A stretch of DNA of 32,888 nt from a virus: positions 1 to 32,888 of IMG/VR virus record IMGVR_UViG_3300022602_000278; one strand, 5' to 3'. The notes under the pieces are model-generated. The model searched no databases. It was given only the letters and a program-made list of their open reading frames with translations, and had not been told where the DNA came from. Positions 7,921 through 16,450 of the stretch are shown here, in pieces. Position numbers and translations under genes: made by a program. Each line of letters begins with the position of its first letter. Position 1 is the first letter of the stretch.

Positions 7921-8946
7921 TTAGTAAGCAGCAGATAGGATTGTCAATGCTTCTGGACGGATACCCCAACCTGAAGTCGAACGCATAGTGTAGAGAGTAG
8001 TAATACCACCGTCTGCAATAGGAGTTGGAATTTCAGTTGGTGCAGATACGTCTGTCAACATCAATGAAGTAGCTGTTTGATTAGGTGTCAATGAAGCGAA
8101 TACGTTAGTATTGATTGCATTGTTTGCTTTAGGAATCTTCAATTCTGGAGCAATTAACAAGATAGCATCAGTACCGCCAGCGCCTTGACCAATTAGTGTG
8201 TCATCAGCCGCGAAGCTAACGTCATCGCCACCCGCCCATTGAGCAACAGTCTCAACCAAGCCAGCAGCAGTTTCAACACCAGCACCAATACGTTGGAACT
8301 GAGTTAAAGAAACTACGCCAGAGTAGCTGATTTGGCTAATGAAGCGTTGTGGAGCCAAGAATACTAAACGTAATGGTTGACCGATTTGAAGAGTACGTAC
8401 TTTCAACGCACCAATCAAATTCAACAAGTATTGAGCCAATTGGCCTGAATCCCATGTTGAGTAGCCAACATTACCGTTTGTATCAGCACCTAAAGATGCA
8501 GTAGTTGCACCAGCAGTGTTCAACAAGCCTTCGCCATTTGCAGGGTTGTAGCCGTACAAAAGAGCGTTACGTAATTGTTGAGCAATACCTTGGCGAGCAG
8601 CTAAACGCATTGCTTGTGGCAAAGCGTAGCCCCATGCACCAGTAGCAGCTTCGTCGAAGTTGTCATACTGAGCACGAGTTTGCAAGCGATAAGTTGCTGT
8701 GCTAATCATTGAAGGGATAACAGAAGCCGATGGCAATTGATTAACTTGTGACTGGTTTGCAGACACTTGTGTTGTCAATTGGATCTTTTTAGCGTAAACA
8801 TAAAGATCAGCCTCGCCTAGACGTGGCATTGGGTTTTCTGTTGCTAAAGTTGTGAATGCACCGGAAGCCAATGAGTATTGCATGATTAACTCAGGCAACA
8901 TCAAATGTGGGTTAACGGTTACAAATGAAGGAGCGAAACCTGACAT
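7921..8946 (-). CDS. Major capsid protein (DUF2184-like)
   Basis: 341 residues, starting MSGFAPSFVTVNPHLMLPEL. The organisation is that of the DUF2184-type major capsid proteins: N-terminal LATENPMPRLGEADLYVYA, a long middle with YRLQTRAQYDNFDEAATG, the arm LRLVFLAPQRFISQI, and an end with TPTPIADGG and MRSTSGWGIRPEALT. It directly follows the cement-like gene and is followed by a strong terminator, as expected for the most abundant virion protein. It builds the HK97-fold head shell. The order protease/scaffold, cement, capsid supports the call. Confidence 0.85.
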   Translation of the reverse strand: MSGFAPSFVTVNPHLMLPELIMQYSLASGAFTTLATENPMPRLGEADLYVYAKKIQLTTQVSANQSQVNQLPSASVIPSMISTATYRLQTRAQYDNFDEAATGAWGYALPQAMRLAARQGIAQQLRNALLYGYNPANGEGLLNTAGATTASLGADTNGNVGYSTWDSGQLAQYLLNLIGALKVRTLQIGQPLRLVFLAPQRFISQISYSGVVSLTQFQRIGAGVETAAGLVETVAQWAGGDDVSFAADDTLIGQGAGGTDAILLIAPELKIPKANNAINTNVFASLTPNQTATSLMLTDVSAPTEIPTPIADGGITTLYTMRSTSGWGIRPEALTILSAAY

Positions 8947-8961
8947 AGTGATTTTCCTTTA

Positions 8962-9582
8962 TTAAATTTGTACAAGAACTACGTTTTGGTTATAAACCCA
9001 GTTCGCATTTCCAGTTACTGAAGAGTAGCTAACTGTTTTATTACCAGTTGTGCTAACTTTCAATACTTTTACAGGAAGAGCGGCTTGAGTGCCTGGTTGA
9101 ACTGCTGTAACCCAATTATTTGTGTAATCAAAGTAAACAGTAGTGCTAATTAGTTCACCTTCTAATGACAAAGATGCAGGATCTAGAGCCAAAGGAATAC
9201 GAGCACCGCTACCAAAACGGTAGAAGTTTACAGACATACCTGGAGAGTACAAAGGTGCTGTACTTTGAGGAGTTGTAATACCAGCATAAGCTTGATTGAA
9301 TACACAAATACCAGTTGGGTTTGCGCTACCAGTAGCTTGTAGAACTGTTGAACCAAGAGTATCAGTACCAGGTTGTGCTGCTGCACCTGGAGTGAATTCT
9401 TGAATAGGAATACCGCCCCAAATTGGAGTAGTTGCTGATGTAGAAAGTACGCCACCAGCAAGTGCGAATTTCACTGCTGGATCGTCTTGTGCATCACCTT
9501 GCGTAAAACCTGCGGAGTTTGTATTAAACAAACCAGCCGCGTTAGTTGTTTGCATAGGATTTAAAGAAATTTGTGCTGACAT
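8962..9582 (-). CDS. Capsid cement/decoration protein
   Basis: 206 residues, Gly/Thr/Ala/Pro-rich with strands throughout, no charged clusters. The block GGIPIQEFTPGAA, then LGSTVLQATGSANPTGICVF, then MSVNFYRFGSGARIPLALD resembles phage structural cement proteins (gp24-like) encoded between the scaffold/protease and capsid genes. It would bind outside the head shell and stabilise it. The gap to the capsid gene is 15 bases. The overlapping 77-residue frame at 9228-9461 is a shadow of low complexity. Confidence 0.7.
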   Translation of the reverse strand: MSAQISLNPMQTTNAAGLFNTNSAGFTQGDAQDDPAVKFALAGGVLSTSATTPIWGGIPIQEFTPGAAAQPGTDTLGSTVLQATGSANPTGICVFNQAYAGITTPQSTAPLYSPGMSVNFYRFGSGARIPLALDPASLSLEGELISTTVYFDYTNNWVTAVQPGTQAALPVKVLKVSTTGNKTVSYSSVTGNANWVYNQNVVLVQI

Positions 9583-9595
9583 AATTTAATCCTTA

Positions 9596-11539
9596 TTAGC
9601 GTTTGTTGTTAAGATGGAACTCTTTAGCTCTCAACGCAGGTACTTTGAATTGGTCTAACCAACCCATACCGCCTTTGAACTTAGTGATTGTGCGGCCAGC
9701 GCGATCTTTTTCATGGATCTCAATTTCTTGGTCAGCAGCAAACACGGCTGGAGACTTAGCAGCAGCTAGAGCATCAGCAAAAATTGCTTTCTCAGCGATT
9801 GCTAATAACGCAGCATCTTTAATAGAGGCCAAGTTAACATTTTTATAAGAGTCAGAATAAGCTTGCAATGAACGTAATTGACGTTTACGGTAAGCCATTA
9901 CGCTTTCACCGCTTAGTGGACGTGATGCAGATTTACCGAAAGCGGCCAATACTGAGTCAGCTTTAGCTTGTGCATCAGCATATTCAGCGGCTTCGTCGTC
10001 AGCTTTTTTAGCTTCTTCTTCATCGTCGTCATCTTTACGAGCGTCGTCATCATCAGGCTTCATTTCTCCGGCTTTACCTTCTTCTTTGCCTTCGTCAGAG
10101 CCTTTAGCATCTTTACGATGTTTCTTAGCGTCGTGTTTCATTTCTTCTTCTTCGTCGTCATCCTTACGGGCGTCGTCGTCGTCTTTTTTAGCTTTTTTAG
10201 CTTCTTCTTCATCGTCGTCTTTGCGCTTGTCAGCAGCAGTAACAAGTTTTTCAGCAGGCATATTCTTTTCCATGCTGTCCATACGAGTTGCCAAACCGCT
10301 TACCATTTGCATAAGAGCATCAAGTTTGTCGCCTGCGGCATCTGCCTTAGGCTCATTGGTTTTGTCTGTCATTTCAGATACCTCAGGGTTAGTTAATAAT
10401 ACTCCGGCAGGATCGCCACCTTTGTCCCACACCCCCTTAGATCCTCTCTCTTTCGTTACGATAGCGATATGATCTAAAAGGAATGGTACACCTTCAATCA
10501 AGAGTGGCTCACCATTCTCAGTTGTAAGTGTAGTGTTTCCAGCAGTATTGTCAAATACTACTGATGGGGATGTGCTAATACCTTCAGGCGATTCGCCCTC
10601 TTTGACGATTTGCTCAAAAGCTTTCTCGTCATAAATCTTCGCAATACCCCAAACTTCGTCACCTTTAATGTAAGGCAACATAACACTTCCGATAGCTCTG
10701 TCTTTGAATTCTTCTGTATTCAAAACAGCACTTTCAGGATGATCCATAATGACTGTTAGGCCATTACATCTCTGTAAAAATTCTTGATTCAAATAAAGCG
10801 ATGGGTCACGCCATACGTGCTCGCCAATACTTGAACGATAAGCCAAGCCTGTACCTGTGATGCGAATAGCTAATAAGTGCATATTGGCATATGGTTGTGG
10901 GCTTGGTAAATTGCCTTCAGACATCAGTTGAGCTACATCGTGTTCAGTTTTGCAACCTGCAATACGGAACGATAGCTCTAAACCTGGGTGAAGTGGAATT
11001 GGTGCATCATCAGGGCGACACCATACATAGCCTGTAGATTCATCGCATAGTTTCACGTGAAACTTCTCTACACCTTTAGCTAAGTAAGTTGCAAACTGAC
11101 CATCATCGTGAATCATCTCTAGAGGGCCTTCGTACTTCAAGCCTGTTTCTTCTAAAGCTTCACGGCGCGCGGCTTCTTCTAAAGTCTCGCCTTTTTCTTG
11201 ATGACCGCCTGGTAGACCAAACGTGCCTGGGAAATCTCCACCGTCGCCTCGACGCATCAATAGAGTTTCACCTTCAGGTGTTAAAAATAGAATCCCTGCT
11301 GCACGGCCTGCGGGGCCTGCATCTTTATCAATAGGGGCTTCATCATTTTTACCATTGCGAACCATTAGTTCATCGCAATCGTCGGTTTTTTCAGGGGTGC
11401 TTAAAACTGTAGCTTCTGCTGGCACTTCATCTTTTCCAATGAACTCTTTACCAACAGCTTGAGGCACTCCACCAAAGCCGCCCGGTGTGTGGGCTGCGGC
11501 TTGCATCAATCTTTCTTGAGCGGCACTTTTAGCTGGCAT
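9596..11539 (-). CDS. NUDIX hydrolase fused to DUF2213-type prohead protease/scaffold
   Basis: 647 residues in several parts. Residues 1-40 carry a phage N-terminal tag (AAQERLMQAAAHTPG ... VPQAVGKEF). Residues 75-210 are a NUDIX domain with an intact box: G112, E118, R126-E127, E130-E131 and G133, so hydrolysis of nucleoside-diphosphate-linked compounds is plausible. Residues 220-385 look like DUF2213 (YRSSIGEHVWRDPSLYL, TVIMDHPESAV, SPEGISTSPSVVF). Residues 430-550 are a run of D, E and K, like a scaffold. The C-terminal part ends VPALRAKEFHLNNKR. One open frame, with the cement gene 13 bases downstream. The protease role is inferred from position. Confidence 0.85.
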   Translation of the reverse strand: MPAKSAAQERLMQAAAHTPGGFGGVPQAVGKEFIGKDEVPAEATVLSTPEKTDDCDELMVRNGKNDEAPIDKDAGPAGRAAGILFLTPEGETLLMRRGDGGDFPGTFGLPGGHQEKGETLEEAARREALEETGLKYEGPLEMIHDDGQFATYLAKGVEKFHVKLCDESTGYVWCRPDDAPIPLHPGLELSFRIAGCKTEHDVAQLMSEGNLPSPQPYANMHLLAIRITGTGLAYRSSIGEHVWRDPSLYLNQEFLQRCNGLTVIMDHPESAVLNTEEFKDRAIGSVMLPYIKGDEVWGIAKIYDEKAFEQIVKEGESPEGISTSPSVVFDNTAGNTTLTTENGEPLLIEGVPFLLDHIAIVTKERGSKGVWDKGGDPAGVLLTNPEVSEMTDKTNEPKADAAGDKLDALMQMVSGLATRMDSMEKNMPAEKLVTAADKRKDDDEEEAKKAKKDDDDARKDDDEEEEMKHDAKKHRKDAKGSDEGKEEGKAGEMKPDDDDARKDDDDEEEAKKADDEAAEYADAQAKADSVLAAFGKSASRPLSGESVMAYRKRQLRSLQAYSDSYKNVNLASIKDAALLAIAEKAIFADALAAAKSPAVFAADQEIEIHEKDRAGRTITKFKGGMGWLDQFKVPALRAKEFHLNNKR

Positions 11540-11553
11540 AGGTAATCCTACAG

Positions 11554-12348
11554 TTATTTCTCGGATTGTATATCTTTTTTACCTTTAGATGTTAAAAATT
11601 CTTCAGGTAAATCTTTTATCTTAAAAATATACTTATAACGGCATCGGCAAAACACTTCTTCGCCAGGTGCAGTAATGTTATCAGTATAACCGTAAACAGG
11701 CTTAATCAAGCCCTTTTCTGATGCCCAATTGCCTTTAATTAAATATATTTTATCGCTACGTTCTTTGTGGTCTTCACGATAGTTGTAGTTAGCTTGTTGC
11801 CAATTGCTTCGCCACATTCCGCCAATAGCTCCCGCATCGACGGCCACAATTTCATTGATGTTATTAATCAATTTATGCGTTTGATCGATAACAACTCGAC
11901 GCTCTTTAAAATCCAAGCTTGCCAAGTCTTTTCTAATTTCTTTTTTCTCTGCTTTTTTATCGACAGCTTTAGTTCCGCCAATAGGTATCGATGTAGCCCA
12001 CCCAGAGAACCTCTTTAACATATTATTGATTGATTGTTCACGATTAAACGTAATCAATTGAGCACTTGCCATAATGCGACGGTCTAATTCTGCTCTTAAT
12101 TTAGGTTTTAGCTTGTCAACAGTGAACTTTGAAACTTGCTTATTGACCAATCCGCCTTTAGTAACAAGTCGAGTGTAAGCCCCGTGTAAGGCACGCTCTA
12201 CGTGTTTTTGCATTTCGTGCTCAGGAATTAATGACTTTATGGCGGCTTCTTTTAGCCTTTTTACCCATGAATTAAGTCGAGCTTCGTTATCGAAGCCATA
12301 TTCCATGAATTCGTTAATGGCCTCTGTTAAGAGTTCAAAAAAGGTCAC
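11554..12348 (-). CDS. Minor head protein, phage Mu gpF-like head morphogenesis
   Basis: 264 residues, mostly helical and basic. The C-terminal part carries the recognisable pattern NYREDHKERSDKIYL ... KGLIKPVYG ... APGEEVFCRCRYKYI, the conserved Cys-rich end of Mu-F-type minor head proteins. It lies between the portal and the protease/scaffold gene (one base after the portal stop), as in Mu and many siphophages. It would be packaged in the procapsid near the portal. Length is close to the family's usual size. Confidence 0.85.
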   Translation of the reverse strand: MTFFELLTEAINEFMEYGFDNEARLNSWVKRLKEAAIKSLIPEHEMQKHVERALHGAYTRLVTKGGLVNKQVSKFTVDKLKPKLRAELDRRIMASAQLITFNREQSINNMLKRFSGWATSIPIGGTKAVDKKAEKKEIRKDLASLDFKERRVVIDQTHKLINNINEIVAVDAGAIGGMWRSNWQQANYNYREDHKERSDKIYLIKGNWASEKGLIKPVYGYTDNITAPGEEVFCRCRYKYIFKIKDLPEEFLTSKGKKDIQSEK

Positions 12349-12349
12349 G

Positions 12350-13765
12350 TTAGTCCTTTGATGGCGGTTCTTTTGGTGCTTCTAACGGTACTGGAGGCTC
12401 GTATTCTGCAATAGACTCAATATCCAATTGAAGAGAACTCTTGAACATATCAGGCATTTCATTGACGTTGTTTTGTGCCCACTCAATCACACGTGCACGG
12501 TTCTCGCCATCGATAACAGGCAATACGGTACGTAAAATTTCAGTGATACCTTTGAGCTTAACATCATCAATTTTGACCAATTCGCTTGGAGTTTCTTCGA
12601 TAAGATTTTCCCAAGTTGGGCGGAAGGCATCTTTCCATTGATAGAAAGCGTCTTCGTAGGTCATATTGCCATAAATATCGGGGTATTTTGCCTTGACTGC
12701 TTCGTAAAATTCTTTGCTCCAAGCACGATGCATAACGATTTTATCGAAGAAATCAAATAGACTGTGCATATCATTACGAATGCTTGTTACGAATTGAGCG
12801 ATAGCTTTGCTATCTTCAGTGCCTTCAGCGAATGCGTTGGTGAACGCTTCGTCTTTAAGCAATATAGCAGGGGTGTCAGTTGCTGCCGCAATGTTGGCCA
12901 CGATGTTGTCACGGGCGGTTGTCATTGCTGTATCTGTGTTATTTAGGTCAATGGATTCGATGTCTTCATCTACATCAATAGATAACACGTTGCCTGTTGT
13001 ACCTTGTTGCAAGTAGCTTCGTTTGATACCTGCTGCTTTTTGCATCAAATTATTGACAATTGACCCAGCTTGCTTTTGCTTGATAATCAAAAGGCCTGCT
13101 TTAGTTGTCACCATGTCATCGGTAATCATAGATTGCACGAATGACTTGAGAGGATATAGGGCACGTTGGAATACTGAACGGCCTGTATAGCCAAAGCCTG
13201 ATGACTGATAGGCTAAATAAATCGGAGCGTTGTTAAACACCACGCATGAACGACTTGGGTGATACGGTTGTCCTGCCGCGGTGATATATGACTTCGGTTG
13301 TTGGAAGTCAGGTGCGTTCGGATTCTGATTGGTTACTACGGAGCCTGCTAAGTTAAGCGGGTCTAGCTTATTGAAGTAGATAGATAGCTCGGGCAATTTC
13401 CAAGGGTCAATATACTCATTAGTTGGTATACCTTCAGCGCCAAATACAACGGCTGACACACCATACACTCGTTTCAAATACGTCACGTCACGGATGATAT
13501 TGGTGGCATCTAATGCGTGCCATTCATCCATAAAAGCTTTGACCAACATATCTTTTGGTTGCATATCCACATTGATGTTGCGTGGTTTTGACAATGCCAA
13601 TACGATTGGTTTTTCAATGATTTTTGATGCTAGAGGATGGTATTCAAAAATAATTTTGCATAGCTCATAGCCTGCGGGCGTTCCTGGTTCGATGCCATTT
13701 TGCTCGTCTAATAGCTGCATCAATTGTGATGGAACCGAGGTGTTGTTGATATCTATACTCGCCAT
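12350..13765 (-). CDS. Portal protein (DUF1073-like)
   Basis: 471 residues. Typical portal elements: YELCKIIFEYHPLASKIIEK near the N-terminus, LKRVYGVSAVVFGAE, RSVFQRALYPLKSFVQSMI (stem helix region), and an ATDTPAILLKDEAFTNAFAEG segment with adjacent helices, matching the DUF1073/anti-recombination-type phage portals. It is two bases upstream of the Mu-F-like gene and downstream of terL, the standard order. The portal is the dodecameric ring through which DNA enters and leaves the head. Confidence 0.85.
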   Translation of the reverse strand: MASIDINNTSVPSQLMQLLDEQNGIEPGTPAGYELCKIIFEYHPLASKIIEKPIVLALSKPRNINVDMQPKDMLVKAFMDEWHALDATNIIRDVTYLKRVYGVSAVVFGAEGIPTNEYIDPWKLPELSIYFNKLDPLNLAGSVVTNQNPNAPDFQQPKSYITAAGQPYHPSRSCVVFNNAPIYLAYQSSGFGYTGRSVFQRALYPLKSFVQSMITDDMVTTKAGLLIIKQKQAGSIVNNLMQKAAGIKRSYLQQGTTGNVLSIDVDEDIESIDLNNTDTAMTTARDNIVANIAAATDTPAILLKDEAFTNAFAEGTEDSKAIAQFVTSIRNDMHSLFDFFDKIVMHRAWSKEFYEAVKAKYPDIYGNMTYEDAFYQWKDAFRPTWENLIEETPSELVKIDDVKLKGITEILRTVLPVIDGENRARVIEWAQNNVNEMPDMFKSSLQLDIESIAEYEPPVPLEAPKEPPSKD

Positions 13766-13801
13766 TATCTGCCCTCAAGCTAAATTATTTTGCTCATCAT
13801 A

Positions 13802-15091
13802 TCAGAACCCAAGTTTATTTCCTAGGGCGATAGCTAATCCATAAACCACACAATCGAGCAAGTCGTCGGCTCGTTTGTTAGCGTCTTTATCACCGATTCT
13901 AAAGTTGGATAGCTGAGTGAGCAAGTGATTTCTTGTGGAGCCTTTAATGCTAATCATTTTGTCGTAGGCCCAACCACTAATTTTCATTTTTTCTTGATGA
14001 AAATAGCCTGACACGCTAATTGCACGTTCATCTTTACCCGCCTGGCACAGTTTGCTATCAATCTCGTGCACGTTCCACCCTCTATTTCGCCCCTGTTGTA
14101 GCAAAATAGAGCCTGCCGCGGTGTCTTCGATAAAAGTTCCGACTACTCCGTGGCGTGCTTTTGTCAATTTAGCCAACTCTTCGAGCCTTGAAAACACGCT
14201 CGGTATCCACTTTTCTAGCATAGCACCGTCAATATTGACCGCATCGTAGTCCAAAATAGTGAGCGGAATGCCTAAATGTTCGTTGATAGCGAAGTACACC
14301 ACGGCTGTTGAGTCATGTTCTTTACCACCTTTTACTGCACAGTCCATCACAGCGAACACGCCGTCGCATCTGTTAGGGTACTCAATCGGCAATTGATTGA
14401 CTAACATCTTGTCCACGGAGAAGAACGCTACCCCTGACCAATCGACGAACTCAGCTAAATACTCTTGCCTAAACACCATTGGGTGATTGCGTACTCGTTC
14501 ACGCTCTAACTCTTCAGGCGGTACGTAAGGATTGGTTGATGTCGGTGCATGGAAAGAGTTGAACCCCATAGAGTCTTCGTTACACGCAGCATAGAAAAAA
14601 TTATCGGGGTCCACACCGTTAGGTGTCGAAAACACCCAGGCAATACCTTTGGTAGTTAGCATCGTTGGCTTGATAGACTTGAACCAAATTTCTTCTTTCA
14701 TCTGCGGTGATTTAGTAAACCCCGCTTCATCGATTAGCACTAAGTTATATTCGCGGCCACGGCCTGCCAACTCGTTGTCGTTCAATGTCCAAAAGTCAAC
14801 TTTACCGCCATTGATTAATTTGATTGTTCCGTCATTTCTGTTTGCGGTTTTTACCGCAGGGTCCAACATATCTCGTAAATGATCCCACGGTTCGGCTAAC
14901 TGTTTGTGCTCAGGAGCAAAAATGCCCACAGACATTTTATTGGTAGCTCCATATCCAGCTAACCATTCTAGAAAACGAGTCTTACCCCAACGTCGCCCGC
15001 ATCGGGTGACATTTAGTCGTTTTTGTTGTAAAAACAGAGCTTCTTGCCCTGAGTGTAAAACTGGTAATGTGACTCTTCTATCGCTAGTCAT
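13802..15091 (-). CDS. terL: Terminase large subunit (ATPase and nuclease)
   Basis: 429 residues. Walker A CGRRWGKT at 31-38 and Walker B LVLIDEAG with the DE at 121-122 define the packaging ATPase; the coupling motif follows in FSTPNG. The C-terminal nuclease has acidic residues in VMDCAVKGG (D250), in IEDTAAG (about 322-323) and in RADDLLDCV near residue 415. It follows a small subunit-like gene at 11 bases and precedes the portal. It cuts the concatemer and drives DNA into the prohead. Length agrees with the family. Confidence 0.92.
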   Translation of the reverse strand: MTSDRRVTLPVLHSGQEALFLQQKRLNVTRCGRRWGKTRFLEWLAGYGATNKMSVGIFAPEHKQLAEPWDHLRDMLDPAVKTANRNDGTIKLINGGKVDFWTLNDNELAGRGREYNLVLIDEAGFTKSPQMKEEIWFKSIKPTMLTTKGIAWVFSTPNGVDPDNFFYAACNEDSMGFNSFHAPTSTNPYVPPEELERERVRNHPMVFRQEYLAEFVDWSGVAFFSVDKMLVNQLPIEYPNRCDGVFAVMDCAVKGGKEHDSTAVVYFAINEHLGIPLTILDYDAVNIDGAMLEKWIPSVFSRLEELAKLTKARHGVVGTFIEDTAAGSILLQQGRNRGWNVHEIDSKLCQAGKDERAISVSGYFHQEKMKISGWAYDKMISIKGSTRNHLLTQLSNFRIGDKDANKRADDLLDCVVYGLAIALGNKLGF

Positions 15092-15102
15092 TAAGTTTTT
15101 AG

Positions 15103-15507
15103 TTATTCATCAATCTTTGGTATAGGTAGCGTATTTTCAACAATAATGCGAATATCGCTATTTGCATCACTATCTGGTTTAGCAGGTTTCCATCCGTGTA
15201 TATGCGTCAAAGCAAATGCTGCCGCTTTTGTTTCACCGTTTAAACCATTGCGAATAACTGCGCCGCTCAATCTAGATTCGCATTCTGCTCGTCCAGTATT
15301 TATGGCTAGGTCAATTCTTGGGTCAAATTCTTTTAAAGAAGCAAATGTAGTGGGTAAAAGTCCTAGCACTACAGCAATGGATTCTTCTTTTAGACCTCTA
15401 AAAGCCGCGTCATATATTTTTTTTAGCTCTAATTCTGTGGCTTCGATTTTATTTACTTTGTAATCAAGGGAAACAATATCGCATGAAGGATTAAACATTT
15501 CATCCAT
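15103..15507 (-). CDS. terS: Probable terminase small subunit
   Basis: 134 residues. The middle helix-turn-helix-like part (GLKEESIAVVLGLLPTTFA) and the segment LAINTGRAECESRLSGAVI followed by NGETKAAAFALTHIHGWKP are typical of small terminase subunits that bind the packaging site. It is the first gene of the leftward virion operon and immediately precedes terL. Ribosome binding site AGGAG lies seven bases before ATG. The promoter region upstream carries a 19-base GTAAG palindrome. Confidence 0.8.
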   Translation of the reverse strand: MDEMFNPSCDIVSLDYKVNKIEATELELKKIYDAAFRGLKEESIAVVLGLLPTTFASLKEFDPRIDLAINTGRAECESRLSGAVIRNGLNGETKAAAFALTHIHGWKPAKPDSDANSDIRIIVENTLPIPKIDE

Positions 15508-15538
15508 ATTTGTCTCCTGAAAAAGTTAAATAATTCCA

Positions 15539-15565
15539 ATACTAACATAAAGCTTACAAAGTCAA
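15539..15565 (-). promoter_or_regulatory. Putative promoter of the late (terS) operon
   Basis: On the minus strand TTGACT (15565-15560) is followed after 15 bases by TAGTAT (15544-15539), a weak match with a short spacer. Between them lies TTTGTAAGCTTTA, also found in the GTAAG array at 20278. No better -10 was seen, so an activator or a different -10 is possible. Confidence 0.35.
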
Positions 15566-15588
15566 CAAGTTGCTTTTTAATTTATTAA

Positions 15589-15607
15589 TGTAAGGAAATT
15601 CCTTACA
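15589..15607. promoter_or_regulatory. Perfect 19-base dyad TGTAAGGAA-A-TTCCTTACA, candidate operator
   Basis: The two 9-base arms are exact reverse complements around a central A. It lies 24 bases upstream of the putative terS -35 and contains the same GTAAG half-site that is repeated at 20272-20352. It looks like a dimeric regulator site. Confidence 0.55.
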
Positions 15608-15872
15608 AGTTGTATTTTTTAAAAAATTTTTTTCAGGATTTGTAAAACTATTTTTTGCATATTGCTAGTAACTAAAAGCCCCCTGATGGTGTGGGTAGAA
15701 AGTAATGACCCCCTTTTTCGATTTTGATAGGCAAAAAAACCCCTATAGCTGAAACGCCAGGCAGAATAAGGCTTGCAAGCCGATAAGCCCTGAAGCCCTT
15801 ATATAATGGGGCTTTTGGGCTAGGCTGCATTCAGATAAAAAGTTAAGGCGGGAAAAGTTAAGGCTAAGGCCT

Positions 15873-15900
15873 GATTCACATAACGCGCGTTATGTTAAAG
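15873..15900 (+). other. dif-like XerC/XerD recombination site
   Basis: Left arm GATTCACATAA, six-base centre CGCGCG, right arm TTATGTTAAAG. Against the E. coli dif site the right (XerD) arm matches 10 of 11; the left (XerC) arm matches 8 of 11, and 10 of 11 when read against a proteobacterial consensus as I remember it (RNTKCGCATAA). The centre differs from chromosomal dif, as in plasmid-borne sites. The inner 18 bases are also a perfect palindrome. A 12-base direct repeat just upstream could be accessory. Match found by eye. Confidence 0.6.
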
Positions 15901-16385
15901 AAGAATGAGGCTATTATGGGTCAAATTGTCATAGATTCCATGTAGCACTTAGCAAAATAGAATATAGCATTTAACGGAAAATTTAAAACCAAAGGGGGGC
16001 GAGATAAAAAATTACCTCATACCCTCAGCACTTAAAAAACTATCATTTAGCACACCTCAAAATGCACTCATACATAGCCAAAAAATGAAGGGCAACGCTA
16101 AAAATTGTCAATTGTCAAATTGTCATACCCTAAAAACTTAGCCCGTGAAATTATGCGTATTTTTACATATTCACTTTTAGAAAATCTAAATAATAAATAA
16201 AAATGACAATATAACCCAAAAGCCCCGAATCCCGTATCCTATATGGCCTTTTCGATAGGTCATAACCCATCACCCATTTTTGACAATTCGCCCATACTTT
16301 AACCCATAACATAGCCCGATTGTCAAATAGTCATAACCCCCTATTCGCTAGCTAAAAATAAAAAGCAAAAACCGAAATTTAAAGG

Positions 16386-16414
16386 TAGACATATTGTTAC
16401 GATTGTCATACTAT
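16386..16414 (+). promoter_or_regulatory. Early-type promoter upstream of the AP2-like gene
   Basis: TAGACA (16386-16391), a 17-base spacer and TACTAT (16409-16414). It sits in the box AAAGGTAGACATATTGT, which occurs again at 16903 before the small-gene array. ATG of the AP2-like gene is about 37 bases downstream of the -10. Confidence 0.5.
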
Positions 16415-16450
16415 CTAATAATCAAAAACCACTTAAAAAAGGCCTTAATT

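Larger units (their letters stand above)
15508..16450. other. Gene-poor control region between late and small-gene operons
   Basis: No convincing gene was found. It holds the terS promoter and GTAAG dyad, a palindrome GGCTTGCAAGCC (15770-15781), a hairpin AAGCCC/GGGCTT (15793-15814), a 12-base direct repeat AAAAGTTAAGGC (15838-15849 and 15853-15864), the dif-like site (15873-15900), TTGTCA at 15926, 16105, 16112, 16120, 16320 and 16403, TTGACA at 16280, TGACA at 16204, and the rightward promoter at 16386. Several words with CATAACCC recur near 16261-16338. Confidence 0.6.

Noticed and set aside
9968-10472. Plus-strand frames of 142 and 128 residues opposite the D/E/K-rich part
   Set aside because: Mirror images of low-complexity GAC, GAA and AAA codons, giving F- and S-rich nonsense.
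16394-16450. Longer start (TTG 16394) for the AP2-like gene
   Set aside because: It overlaps the promoter's -35/-10 region and lacks a ribosome site; ATG at 16451 is better.
15508-16450. tRNA or integrase gene in the control region
   Set aside because: No cloverleaf and no long frame; only regulatory-type repeats were seen.
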